This document shows, piece after piece, positions 1-11,100 of a stretch of DNA of 64,000 bases (positions are counted from its first letter, which is position 1; every line of letters starts with the position of its first letter). The stretch spans positions 1,674,001 through 1,738,000 of the forward strand of contig OZ255843.1 in NCBI GenBank assembly GCA_965277775.1. The letters are read 5' to 3'. The notes under the pieces are model-generated. The model had not been told where the DNA came from, did no database searches, and worked only from the letters and a program-made list of their open reading frames with translations. The DNA comes from G965195345 sp965277775. Its GTDB lineage: Bacteria; Pseudomonadota; Gammaproteobacteria; CAKMZV01. Both the position numbers and the translations under genes were made by a program.

Positions 1-231
1 CGCATTGTATGCGCATGGAGGTAAACTGTCAACCCTTTATTGAAGCGAAAATCAACCCTTTTATGATGTGAATTACGATGTAATTATTTATCAATTACTT
101 AGCGATTGCTCAGACATTGTTCATCGATGACTGAACTTATAGCGTTAATTGAACGGCACCGATTTATTTCAGCTTTTTGATGAATATAACGACCAGTCCA
201 GATTCAGAAGCGTACTGGGTCTTTGAATCCT

Positions 232-1668
232 TCAGGGTTTTAGGTGCGTACAATAATAGAGATTGAATAAGCGTTTTCCAAGTTGTGATTGAATGTTAAC
301 TTTCTGTTGCAGGATACACTGCTGAAAATTATTCAGTGGGGCAAGGTCTGTATCGCTGGTGATTAAAAGACCGCCCGATTGATAGTCGTCCTTGTTGGCC
401 CAAAAATCAAATTGTGAAGGGCGTGGATCGAGTGAAACCAGAGGAATGGGTCGAGCATACCATGCAATGCGACTGGCATCCCACTTGTTGGCCACATAAA
501 TGACTTGTTGGTCGGCGGCGAAGTTTTTGGCTAATTTTTTACTTAGGGTCGCGGTCTCCTTCCAGCCGTGTACATCTGCAAAAATGATTTGATTGGCGCG
601 TTGTGGCAATTGGCCAGCAAAAGCGGCGACCAGCAGGCAAAGTCCGACAATGCTGTAGCTTAAATTGGCAACAAAAAGTAACCGCCATTGACTGGTCCAC
701 TTATTGACCATCCAATAGGCCAATTGTGGCAGGCAAAGTACCATTGGGACAGCGGTCCAATGGGGCAAATAATGCCCACCTTTGGCTGAGGAATAGGCAA
801 AAACCAACAGAGTTGGTAAAGACAGCATGGATAACAGTTGCTCGGATGTGGTGTTGTGACGAAAGGCTCTCACTGCCATCAACCATGTGGCACTAAATAC
901 CAGCGGTGAATAGAGGATCATTTGGATGATTTGATTTTGTAAAAATGCCTGCCAGTCAATACCACCTGCGCCAACTTTGCCGTGTTCTAACTGAAAGCCA
1001 AAGGAGATGAAATCATTTTGAAAATTCCATACCAGCACAGGACTGATGATGATCAAAGCCAAGGTTAAAGCCCAATAAAAATCCATGGAGCGCCACCAAC
1101 GAATGGATTTTTTAGTCAAATACATGCCCACGCCAACGGCAATCAATATGGCCGTGTATTTGCTCAATCCAAGCAACCCCAACAAAGCGCCTAACAATAG
1201 CCATTTGTTGCGAGTGGGTTGTTCAGCCAATCGCACGGTTACCAAAGCTGTGTAAATACTCAGTGTAACCAGCAGCGATTCAGGAATGAACCCAGTGCTG
1301 ATGAGGATAACCAATAGGTTGATTTGGTACAAGAAAACCGTCCAAAGGATGATTTTTATGTTGGGTCCAAATAATGCGTGACACAGTAGGATTAATCCAA
1401 TGGCGCTTATAAGGTTAAGAAGATTGGGCAGCAATCGTAAGGCCCAATCGCTGTCATTGAATAGTAAAACCACTGCTTGTAGCCAGCCGATTAGCGGCGG
1501 GTGGTCAAAATAACTTAAGTCCAGATGCAAAGCGTACAACGCATAATGGGCTTCATCAGCGCTTAATGGGTATAGCAAAGACAAGCCCAGACGAAGGCTT
1601 AAAAACCCCAAAATAATGGCAATTAGCAAGCGTTTTTGCAGTGAGGTAAACTCAATTAATAATGGCAT
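232..1668 (-). CDS. ArnT/PMT-like membrane glycosyltransferase
   Basis: Polytopic inner-membrane glycosyltransferase of the GT39/ArnT type (PMT_2 family), which moves a sugar from a polyprenyl-phosphate donor onto lipid or protein on the periplasmic side. The first periplasmic loop carries the family's acidic motif SADEAHY (near residue 40) followed by SYFDHPPLIGW, the usual metal/donor region. About a dozen hydrophobic segments follow, then a roughly 100-residue soluble C-terminus containing VANKWDASRIAWYARP, as in many family members. The open frame begins at a TTG at 1680, but the first ATG at 1668 is the more likely start; no strong ribosome site is visible for either. It lies just downstream of the DciA-like gene on the same strand and may be cotranscribed. 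The acceptor cannot be deduced; it need not be lipid A-arabinose transfer. Confidence 0.85.
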   Translation of the reverse strand: MPLLIEFTSLQKRLLIAIILGFLSLRLGLSLLYPLSADEAHYALYALHLDLSYFDHPPLIGWLQAVVLLFNDSDWALRLLPNLLNLISAIGLILLCHALFGPNIKIILWTVFLYQINLLVILISTGFIPESLLVTLSIYTALVTVRLAEQPTRNKWLLLGALLGLLGLSKYTAILIAVGVGMYLTKKSIRWWRSMDFYWALTLALIIISPVLVWNFQNDFISFGFQLEHGKVGAGGIDWQAFLQNQIIQMILYSPLVFSATWLMAVRAFRHNTTSEQLLSMLSLPTLLVFAYSSAKGGHYLPHWTAVPMVLCLPQLAYWMVNKWTSQWRLLFVANLSYSIVGLCLLVAAFAGQLPQRANQIIFADVHGWKETATLSKKLAKNFAADQQVIYVANKWDASRIAWYARPIPLVSLDPRPSQFDFWANKDDYQSGGLLITSDTDLAPLNNFQQCILQQKVNIQSQLGKRLFNLYYCTHLKP

Positions 1669-1688
1669 GGATGATGTCAATAGCCGAT

Positions 1689-1997
1689 TTAATGAAGGGG
1701 CTTGATCTTGACCACAATTTCAGTGACTGATTTGGGAATCTTCGATTGGTCATCTTGTTGTAGTTGTTTGAGAATCATGTTTTTTCGGGCGCGTAGTTTG
1801 GTCGCCCAGCCTGCCGTTGAACAAAACAGCATCAAACGATCATCCTTCAAATAACTTGCGCTGATCGCCTCATTCGGAAATGGCAATTGGCGTTTGATGT
1901 ATTGCAAAATGGCATTTTGTTTTTTTGCTTCTCGCCACAGTCCGCTCAAATTTGAATGAAGCACAGTGTTTGAATGTTGAAAACGCAATCGCGGCAT
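1689..1997 (-). CDS. DciA-like protein (DUF721)
   Basis: Small 102-residue basic protein of the DUF721 family, which includes DciA, the loader/partner of the replicative helicase DnaB in bacteria that lack DnaC. Family features seen: an N-terminal helical part with QYIKRQLPF, the central strand pattern LMLFCSTAGWATKLRARK (the family's conserved A-W-A-T-x-L-R core), and a short basic tail. It is at the short end of the family's range. ATG start at 1997, 13 bases after the end of the CcsA-like gene, so the two are probably in one transcript. Function is assigned from family resemblance only. Confidence 0.7.
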   Translation of the reverse strand: MPRLRFQHSNTVLHSNLSGLWREAKKQNAILQYIKRQLPFPNEAISASYLKDDRLMLFCSTAGWATKLRARKNMILKQLQQDDQSKIPKSVTEIVVKIKPLH

Positions 1998-2010
1998 GAC
2001 AGAAAAACTC

Positions 2011-2802
2011 TTAATTTAACAGTCGTTCAATGACGAATTTACTGCCAATAAAACCCAACATCAACAGAAACGAACCAAGCATGACACCAACGCTGAGTTG
2101 CTTGCTTTGCCAACCTTTGAAATTGCGTAAAACTAATAAAGTGGCAAAAACCAACCATGAAACAATGGACAAAACCGTCTTATGCGACACCTTTTGGGTA
2201 AACATATCATCGAGCACTACAAACCCACTGAACAATGCAATTGTGAGTGAAATAAAACTGGACCATAGCAAAATGATGAGCCATCGGTCCATTTGCCCCA
2301 AGGCCGGCAAATAGTAGATGAGGCGCAGCGATTTTTTGGTGTGCAAAATGTGTTCTAACAACAGTGTAATAAGCGCGTGCACGGCCGTGAGGCCAATGAT
2401 GCTGTAAGCAGTGACCGACAAGATGGCATGAGTAGAGAATGCCACATCAAATGCTTCGGTATTACTGTCTGGCGAGAACAGTCCAAATAAAATCAGCAAG
2501 CAATTCAACAAACATAACATCAGCAACACAGAAGCATTGTTGTTTAAATAAGTCAGAATCAGGGACAGTATAAACACAATGAACCCAACCAAGATGAGCA
2601 TGTTGGATAAACCAAGATAGATGCCTTCTGTTGACCACATTAGTTGGATGAGGACCACACTGTGTACAGCAGTGAGTGCTGCAATTAAAACCCAGTGCCA
2701 GGGTTTGAGGCGCAAGTTTTGCTCGCGTTTTGCTTGAATCCAAAAGATCATCAGCAAACTAAAGTAGCCCAAAAGGCTGAGCAGAATTGGATTAAAATAC
2801 AT
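2011..2802 (-). CDS. CcsA/YpjD-like cytochrome c assembly membrane protein
   Basis: Integral membrane protein with eight or so hydrophobic helices, resembling the YpjD/HemX branch of the CcsA (cytochrome c assembly, PF01578) family. Conserved histidines of that family are visible: STHAILSVTAYS in the middle and SHKTVLSIVSW near the C-terminus, both candidate haem-contacting positions. I chose the ATG at 2802, which begins MYFNPILL with a membrane helix; the longer frame from 2853 would add 17 hydrophilic residues ahead of it. In many Gammaproteobacteria this gene sits beside ffh; here the neighbours are uvrB, divergently, and dciA. The exact role of YpjD proteins is not settled. Confidence 0.75.
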   Translation of the reverse strand: MYFNPILLSLLGYFSLLMIFWIQAKREQNLRLKPWHWVLIAALTAVHSVVLIQLMWSTEGIYLGLSNMLILVGFIVFILSLILTYLNNNASVLLMLCLLNCLLILFGLFSPDSNTEAFDVAFSTHAILSVTAYSIIGLTAVHALITLLLEHILHTKKSLRLIYYLPALGQMDRWLIILLWSSFISLTIALFSGFVVLDDMFTQKVSHKTVLSIVSWLVFATLLVLRNFKGWQSKQLSVGVMLGSFLLMLGFIGSKFVIERLLN

Positions 2803-2873
2803 GTTTTCATTGTAGCAGAAGCCTGGTCTTTGCCGACCATCAACCACCATCATTTATTGACTGAAATACCCCT

Positions 2874-4907
2874 ATGTCGCCCACTACCATTGAATCACGC
2901 ATTTCCTTTCAGGATTTTTCTTTAAAAAGCCCGTTTCAACCCACAGGCGATCAACCGCAGGCCATTGAACAATTAATTAAAGGCATAGAACAGGGCCTGG
3001 ATTGCCAAACCCTGTTGGGGGTCACGGGTTCGGGTAAAACGTTTACCATTGCCAATGTCATAAAAACACTGGGTCGCCCGACCTTAGTGCTTGCGCCGAA
3101 CAAAACCTTAGCGGCGCAACTTTACGGTGAATTCAAAGCCTTTTTCCCCAATAATGCGGTGGAATATTTTGTTTCTTATTACGATTATTATCAACCTGAG
3201 GCCTATGTGCCAGCTTCGGGTGTTTACATTGAAAAAGATGCCAGTGTCAACGAACACATTGAGCAAATGCGTCTTGCAGCGACCAAAGGTTTGTTAGAGC
3301 GTAGAGATGTGATCATTGTCGCCACAGTGTCTGCGATCTATGGTTTGGGCGACCCAACGCAATATTTACAAATGAAACTCCACCTGAAGCGCGGGGATCA
3401 TCATAATCAAAGAGATATATTAAAACGCTTAGCGGACATGCAATACACCCGTAACGAGGTCGAACTCTATCGCAGTAATTATCGAGTTCGTGGCGAAAAC
3501 ATTGAAATATTTCCCGCAGAATCGGAGTTTCTTGCGGTGCGAATTGAGATGTTTGATGATGAAATCGAGCGTATTTGTTGGTTTGACCCTTTGACTGGGC
3601 GTGCTGAACAAGCCGTTGAGGATTTGACAGTATATCCTAAGACGCATTATGTCACCCCGCAAGAACGGTTGGATAAGATGGTGGACTTGGTCCGAACAGA
3701 GCTGCGCGATCAGTTGGCGATGCTTCATAAAAACAATCGATTGGTTGAAGCGCAACGCTTGGAAGAACGCACACGCATGGATTTAGAAATGATTCGGGAA
3801 TTAGGCTACTGTAGCGGGATTGAAAATTACTCGCGCTATTTATCAGGCAGAGAACAGGGAGAAGCCCCACCAACATTATTCGACTACTTACCTGTTGATG
3901 CTTTACTTGTTGTGGATGAAAGCCATATTACTTTGTCACAATTACGAGCCATGTATAGAGGCGATCGTGCCCGAAAAATAAACTTGGTTGAATATGGTTT
4001 TCGGTTGCCGTCGGCTATTGATAATCGACCCTTAAATTTTGAAGAGTTTGAAGATCGGCGACCCCAATCCATATTTGTTTCTGCCACACCTGGGGATTAC
4101 GAAGCGCAACATTCACCTCAACCTGTTGAACAAGTGGTTCGGCCCACTGGATTATTAGACCCTGCTGTTGAAGTACGCCCAGCTGGATCGCAAGTAGATG
4201 ATTTGTTTGAAGAAATTTTGAAAGCAACAGCCAAAAATCAACGCATATTGGTGACCACACTGACCAAACGGATGTCTGAAGATTTAACCGATTACCTCTC
4301 AAGTCATGGGATTGCAGTGCGCTATCTACATTCGGACATAGACACGGTTGAACGGGTTGAAATCATTCGTGATCTACGTTTAGGGAGTTTTGATGTGCTC
4401 GTTGGCATTAACTTATTGCGAGAAGGTCTGGATATGCCTGAGGTTGCTTTGGTGGCCATTTTAGATGCCGATAAAGAAGGTTTTTTGCGTTCTGAACGTT
4501 CGTTGATTCAAACCATTGGACGAGCAGCCCGAAATGTGGCAGGGCGTGTCATCTTGTACGCCGATAGAATCACCGGTTCAATGCAAAGCGCTATGGAGGA
4601 GACAGAAAGACGTCGCCGAATGCAAGCGCGTTATAACAAACGGCATGGCATTACGCCGACCAGCGTAAAACGCAGTATTCGCGATGAGATGGAATCGGCG
4701 CACGATCATGAAACCCAAGAATCTAAAGTGGCTGAATCAACAGTGGATTATCAGAAAATGGGTGCAGCTGAACGAATTAAATATTTGCGCAAATTAGAAA
4801 AGCAAATGTATCGCCATGCGCGTGATTTGGAATTTGAACAAGCGGCCGCTTTACGCAACCAAATCAAAGCGCTGAGAGAAAAAGGTTTGGATGAATTAGT
4901 GGGTTAA
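2874..4907 (+). CDS. uvrB: Excinuclease ABC subunit B
   Basis: UvrB, the damage-verifying DNA helicase-like subunit of nucleotide excision repair; it is loaded by UvrA and recruits UvrC for incision. Seen: Walker A GVTGSGKT at residues 49-56, the beta-hairpin YYDYYQPEAYVP that clamps DNA, the Walker B/DEAD-like segment LLVVDESH, helicase motif VI QTIGRAARN, and the C-terminal UVR motif (RDLEFEQAAALRNQIK) that binds UvrC. 677 residues is the usual length. The ATG at 2874 gives an N-terminus about ten residues longer than the common form before SPFQPTGDQPQA. Divergent from the CcsA-like gene; only about 70 bases separate the two starts. Confidence 0.98.
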   Translation: MSPTTIESRISFQDFSLKSPFQPTGDQPQAIEQLIKGIEQGLDCQTLLGVTGSGKTFTIANVIKTLGRPTLVLAPNKTLAAQLYGEFKAFFPNNAVEYFVSYYDYYQPEAYVPASGVYIEKDASVNEHIEQMRLAATKGLLERRDVIIVATVSAIYGLGDPTQYLQMKLHLKRGDHHNQRDILKRLADMQYTRNEVELYRSNYRVRGENIEIFPAESEFLAVRIEMFDDEIERICWFDPLTGRAEQAVEDLTVYPKTHYVTPQERLDKMVDLVRTELRDQLAMLHKNNRLVEAQRLEERTRMDLEMIRELGYCSGIENYSRYLSGREQGEAPPTLFDYLPVDALLVVDESHITLSQLRAMYRGDRARKINLVEYGFRLPSAIDNRPLNFEEFEDRRPQSIFVSATPGDYEAQHSPQPVEQVVRPTGLLDPAVEVRPAGSQVDDLFEEILKATAKNQRILVTTLTKRMSEDLTDYLSSHGIAVRYLHSDIDTVERVEIIRDLRLGSFDVLVGINLLREGLDMPEVALVAILDADKEGFLRSERSLIQTIGRAARNVAGRVILYADRITGSMQSAMEETERRRRMQARYNKRHGITPTSVKRSIRDEMESAHDHETQESKVAESTVDYQKMGAAERIKYLRKLEKQMYRHARDLEFEQAAALRNQIKALREKGLDELVG

Positions 4908-5039
4908 TATATGGTTCGATTTAGTACAGCTTTTGAATAATCACCGTCAAACAATACCTGAATAAACAGCTCTCTTGGCGGTTCTAACAAAAATAAAATC
5001 AACCTGCGTGCTATCTGATAGTGGGTCATTTAAGATTAA

Positions 5040-5116
5040 TTTTGGAAAGTATCGTTCCAAAAAAACCTCCACAACTCGAAACACTGCACTGGGTCTTTTG
5101 AAAATGACCCAGTGCA
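5040..5116. terminator. Two hairpins between convergent uvrB and the giant gene
   Basis: Two inverted repeats sit in the 272-base gap between the convergent ends of uvrB and the giant lipoprotein gene. The first pairs TTTTGGAA (5040-5047) with TTCCAAAA (5055-5062) around a 7-base loop. The second is a perfect 11-base stem, TGCACTGGGTC (5085-5095) and GACCCAGTGCA (5106-5116), around a 10-base loop. Neither is followed by a clean T tract, so intrinsic termination is plausible but not shown; they could instead protect 3' ends. An open frame at 4975-5163 has only a TTG start and looks accidental. Nothing else is visible in the gap. Confidence 0.45.
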
Positions 5117-5179
5117 TTCGTTCATGCGATTCTGATAAGTTTTGCTACCTCTATTATGAATAGCGATGTTGTGTCATTA

Positions 5180-8100
5180 TTAATACAGATAAACGACACC
5201 TGTACGGAAACCATCAGGAAGTAAATTTGCCCCACTTGCGCCCACAGCAAGGGTTTGACCATCACTGCTTAAACTCAAAGATGTACCAAAAATCGCCTGA
5301 GCAATAGGGTTAGGGGCCCTGATATAGGCTTGTTGAACCCAAGTACCATTGCCCAATTCAAATACATAGGCTGCGCCTGTTCGAGAAAGAGCCAAATTAG
5401 GGCCAGCAAAGCCTCCAATATCAGCAAGGGAACCATTCCTTAATTGTGTTGCAGCAGCAAGGGCAGTGCCATCACCACTGAGACTCACGCTCCAACCAAA
5501 TCCATCGGATGAATCGATATTTGATGGTTTGAAGAACGCTTGTTCGGCCCAGGTGTTTGTATTTGTGCTAAAACGGAATACATACACAGCCCCTGAATTG
5601 CCTGAAAAGTTATTAGGCTGAGGAGCAAAAGATAGAGTATCCTCACCACTTGCCCCAACAGCCAGGGTATTGCCATCATCGCTTAAACTCACTGATCGAC
5701 CAAATTCAGAATTCAATCTCGCATTGGATGCTTTGATGTACGCTTGTTGGCTCCAGGTGCTAGAGCTAAAGCGGTACACATAGACTGCACCTGCACCATC
5801 GGCAGAATTATTCTCAGCCCCATTGACGCCTGCCGATGAGCCATCCTCACTAACTGCGCCAACAGCCAAGGTATTGCCATCACCACTGAGATGCACTCTT
5901 TCAGTAAATTGATCACGATCACCTGGATTTGATGCTTTGAGGTACGCTTGCTCGACCCAGGTACTTGAGCTAAAGCGGAATACATAGGCTGCGCCAGTAT
6001 CCGTAGAGTTATTAGTTGATCCATCCTCTAAATGTGCGCCAACAGCAAGGGTATTACCATCATTGCTAAGGCTCACAGAACGGCCAAAAAAATCATTTGA
6101 TTCAGCATTGGATGCTTTGATGTACGCTTGTTGGACCCAAGCGTTGGTATTTGTGCTAAAGCGGAATAGATAAACTGCTCCTACATTTGACCCGCCAGCC
6201 ATAGTCTGTGACCCATTGACGCCAGTAGAAGTACCAGCTTCACCAGGTGCCCCAACAACAAGCGTATTGCCATCGTCGCTTAGGCTCACAGAAGTACCAA
6301 ATTGAGCACTAGATGCCGAATTGGATGCTTTGATGTACGCTTGTTGGAGCCACACCCCGCCATTGCGGCGGAAAATATAGGCTGCCCCAACTAAACCTAA
6401 ATTATCTCCTCGATTGGCATGATTGATTCCAAAACCATTACTTTGCTCAAAACGTGCCCCAACAGCAAGGGTGTTGCCGTCACCGCTTAAACTAACAGCT
6501 GAACCAAAAGCATCATTTCCACCAGCGTTACTTGCCAATATACGACCAATCATACTCTCGAGCTGTGCCTTATTCAGAGTAACCGTATCATGACGGAATG
6601 AAGTACCACAAGATGTTGCATCGCAACTATCTACGCCATACTGTGGATTGGTAACATTTGGTATGTAACGGTGTAAGGAAACCAGAGCTTGTGCCGATGT
6701 CTGACTAATATTGGTGCTATTAGGGCTGACCACAACACCCCGAGTACTCAAGTCCAGAAAGCCCGAGCCGCCATCGGGATTGCTTCGCAAACGATAATAG
6801 GTTGCAGAAGAGATCGCAGCCCAAGCAAAATTAAGCGTCTTAATACCAGTGGTCACAGCTAAGGCTGGAATCCCTACAACCGTAATATTGGTTGCAACCG
6901 ATGCACCAGCTGTATCGGTTGTTCTAAGGCTCAACACCACTTGGAATACAGTTGTTTCTATTCGACTTATGGTCAAGCCTGTTCTCGTGATCACTGTGTT
7001 AACAAAACCCTGCCCGCCTGAGACACTGAAAGATAAGGTGGTATCCTCTACATCAGTGGCTGTGACATTCACCACAAACGGTGTTGAACCCAGTGGGACC
7101 ATGTTTGCTGAGACGGTTAGGGTTGGTGTGTCGTTAGCAGATTCCACAATAACGACAAGCTCTGTTGACACAAATACCCCACCATCATCCCTTGCGCGAA
7201 CGGTTAGTGTGGTGGTGCCAAAAATATTTGGCAATGAACTCAAAGTGATACTATAGGTTGAAATCACCGTATTGACCAAATGCGTTGTTGAACTCACTGC
7301 GACGACCAAAGTACCTGACTCAACATCGGTCGCCGTGGTACCAATCACCACAGAACCAAAATCCTCTTGCAAACTGATTAGATTCGTGGAAACCTTCAAC
7401 ACAGGTGTTGAAGTGCTTGTGGTCACCATAACGTTGACCGCTATGATTTGAATACCTGTTTTACTTCCGCCATCAATTGCGCTGACAGTTAAAGTGGTCC
7501 GTCCTGAGCCCCCGACTATGGGAGACAACACGATGGTATTGGCACGAGTGCTTATGGAGACCACGCCTTGAGGTGAGGCTAGTACTGTAAAGGGTAAAAC
7601 ACCCTGCTCAATATCAGTGGCCGTCGTGTCAATCGTAATGGGCGTAAATCCACCCAAAATCGAGATACTGTCGCTTGAAACCGTTACTGTTGGGGTGTCA
7701 TTAACCGATCGGACTATGACCACAACCTGTGTTGAATTTGCTACTGAGGCTGAATCTATTGTCCGAACCGTCAATGTGACCATACCACTGACATTGGATA
7801 CAGCTGATAATTGAATGTTATTGGCTGAGGTCGTTATGGTCACAATGGTACTCGTTGAAGCTTGCACCGAAAATGGCAAGCTCGTACTAACACCCTGTTC
7901 AGTTGCAGTAGTCGCAATGTCGAAGGTGCCAAAATCTTCATCAAGCGTAATAGCATTGGTTGACAAGGCGATGGTCGGTGGTATGGGTACTATAAATGTT
8001 TTAGCAACAGTGGTGCTAAAACCACCGACCGTCAAAGTAACGACGACCGTTGTTTGCCCACCAAAATTTGCTGGTGGGATATAGGTCATACTGACTGATT

Positions 8101-11100
8101 GGACGCCTATGCTAGAAGCAATAGGGGTAAAGACCACTGAGCCGCCATTAGGATCTGTACCGCTCCAATTTGTTGTGTTTATCATATCTGTGCCATTCAA
8201 ATCATAACCCGTAAATTGTACGGTTGCAGTTGTGGCAAAATTTATGGGCGTTGAATTGCTTGCAATTGGTAGGCCTTGAGGAAATTCATACAACCCAATA
8301 CGTGAACTAGGATCACCTACATCTTGTAATAAGAATAATAAAGCACTATCGGAGTAAACCGTCCCATTAATATTAAGGGCGGTTCCACCTCTATTGGCAG
8401 TTAGCCCATCAGGAATATTCCAGGGCAATGGGAAATGACCTGGATAAACAGTGAGATTACCGATGCCATTACCAGTGGCATAACCATAGGCAATGGTGCT
8501 GTTGTGTGTTATCCAAGACAGCTCACCAGGGAATTCTCGTTGCGGTAAAACCAAACCCCACCAAGTATTTTGAGTTTCTATTGCTGCACCAAGTATAAAT
8601 CGATACTCTTCATCTGAATTGAAGTTAATCAATTGCCCACCCAAAGCTCTGGCTTCGGTTAATAACGGGTTGAGTGTTCGTACGCTTTGAATAGAATTGG
8701 CATATATTCGGCCGCCATAAATAACATAATTATAAAGATTTGAGCTATATGGTGCAATAACTGGAGGCACATTGACTGAATTGACGTGTACCACTATGGT
8801 TTGTTGTGTCGTTATTGAAGTGTCTAAATCAGTCAATTGTATGGCCAGCGTGGCCGTACCAGTACGATCTGGCCTGATTGTAAAATACAATTGCGCCGTT
8901 GATGCGGCTGATGTCAGCGTCGCTGTGGTTGTTAGGGCATTGGTGGTGAAACTCACCACAGGGGCTGGATTGGTTGAAAAAATATTGTCGCCACTCGCCG
9001 TAACCCCGATCTGTGTCCTAAGCGTTTTGTTCTCTGGATTGCTGATGCTGATGGCAGTTACGTTGCGATCAAGCTGGCTACCAGGGACAGATAGGGTGAC
9101 TGCAGCGGTTGATAGGGTAAACGGTATGCCATCGTCAACTGCATTGACCACCACCACAATCTGCTCTGTCGTGGCAATACCACCAGCATCGATCGCTTGA
9201 ACGGTCAATGTTGTTATACCATTAAGGTCGTTAAGCGCAGTTAGGGTGATCATATTAGTGATGGTGCTTACACCACTGACTGGTGTGGAAAGTACGGCAT
9301 CGACAATGTGTGAGGATGAACTAATTGAAACAATGAGTGCATCACCATCAGCATCCGTCGCAGTGGTTCTGATGACCACAGGGCTGCTAAAGTCTTCATC
9401 AACAAGGATCAGGTTGGTGGAAACCGTCAACACAGGTGTGGCGCTTACTGCAACAACCACATTGACAGCGATGGTTTGCATAGCCGTCCGTCCAGTATTG
9501 TCCGTTGTACGAACCGTTAAGGTGGTTTGACCTAAGGCACCAGCAATAGCATTCAATACAATGGCATTGGCTGATGTCGTCACTCTGACCACATTTGCGG
9601 GCGATGCTTGTACAGCAAAGAATAAAGCACCTTCGTCGGCATCGTTGGCTGTGGTGTTAATGGTAATGGCTGAAAAGCCAGCAGGGGCTGTAATACTATT
9701 GGTTGAGAAACTTAAGGTCGGTGTGTCCTCAACCGCATTGACCATAACCACAACATCTGTTGTATCAAATAGTTGATCACTATCAGTTACTCGAATGGTT
9801 AGGGTGGTTCGCCCATTGGCATTGGCAATGTTTGTCACTTGGACGCCTGCGTCTGTGGTTGTGACACTGATCACTCCAGTCGTGGATTCAGATACGGTTA
9901 ATGTCAAAGTATTGCTATCGATATCGTTTCTGCTTACAGTGATTACTTCAGTTGTTGAAAAATCTTCATTCAAAGTCAAAGCAGTGGTAGAAACACTTAG
10001 GGCAGGCGGATCATTGACAGGGATGACTGTGACCACCACTTGAGTCGTTGTCGTTAAATCGCCATCACTGAGGCTAATGGTGAGCGTTGTGACACCATTG
10101 GTATCGGTAATGTTTGCAACTTGGACGCCTGCGTCTGTGATTGTCACAGTGACCACCCCAGTCGCGGATTCCGCCACGGTTAAAGTCAAAGTATTGCTAT
10201 CAATATCGCTTCTGGTTGTGCCAATCAACACAGGCGTTGCAAAATCTTCATTCAAAGTCAAAGCAGTGGTAGAAACACTTAGGGCAGGCGGATCATTAAC
10301 AGGGGTGACTGTGACCACCACTTGAGCCGTGGTCGTTAAATCGCCATCACTGACGCTAATAACAAGTGTTGTGAAACCATTCGTTTCCCCTCGACTTGAT
10401 ATACGAACATTCAAGGTTGAGGTTGTTACTCTAATCACCCCTGTGGTGGATTCAGTCACATTAAAAGTGAGCGGATTGCCATCAACATCGGTTGCTGTGG
10501 CAACGGTCATAGCACCCACAAAATCTTCTAATCTTGTTAATGTTGCACTTGGAATGTTTAGATTTGGTGGGTCATTAACAGGCGTGACATCGACCATCAC
10601 TTGAGTCGTTGTATCTTGCTTGCCATCATTGACGGTAATGGTTAAGGTGGTTTGCCCATTGGCATTGAGTATGCTCGACACAGACACCCCTGAGACTGAG
10701 GTTGTGACCGTGACTATGCCCGTGGTGCTTTCAACCACACTTATCAGGAGCGTATCACCATCGGCGTCACTTGCTGTGGCAATGGTTTGAGTACTCGCAA
10801 AATCTTCTGCGACGGTTAATATCGCCGTTGGAACATTTAAGGTCGGTACATCTTCAACAAGCGTTACCACGACAACAATCTCAGTAGAATGAGACTGCCC
10901 ACCTGGATCTCTTGCAGCCACAGTTAAGGTCGCTGTACCATTGGCATCTCCAATCGCAGTTAAGGTGATGCTATTGGTGAGTGTGCTCTGACCATTGACT
11001 GGGGTCGATATAACAGCAGTCACAATAGGCATAGATGCACTGACTGAGACGGTTATGGTATCAGCAGCATCCCCATCGGTTGCTGTGGTTTGAATGATGA

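Noticed and set aside
1..231. Left-edge sequence with a short frame ending at 43 or 71
   Set aside because: Too short to judge; two small frames reach the window edge but neither shows a recognisable protein.
4975..5163. 62-codon frame between uvrB and the giant gene
   Set aside because: TTG start, no ribosome site, overlaps the hairpins; no family resemblance.
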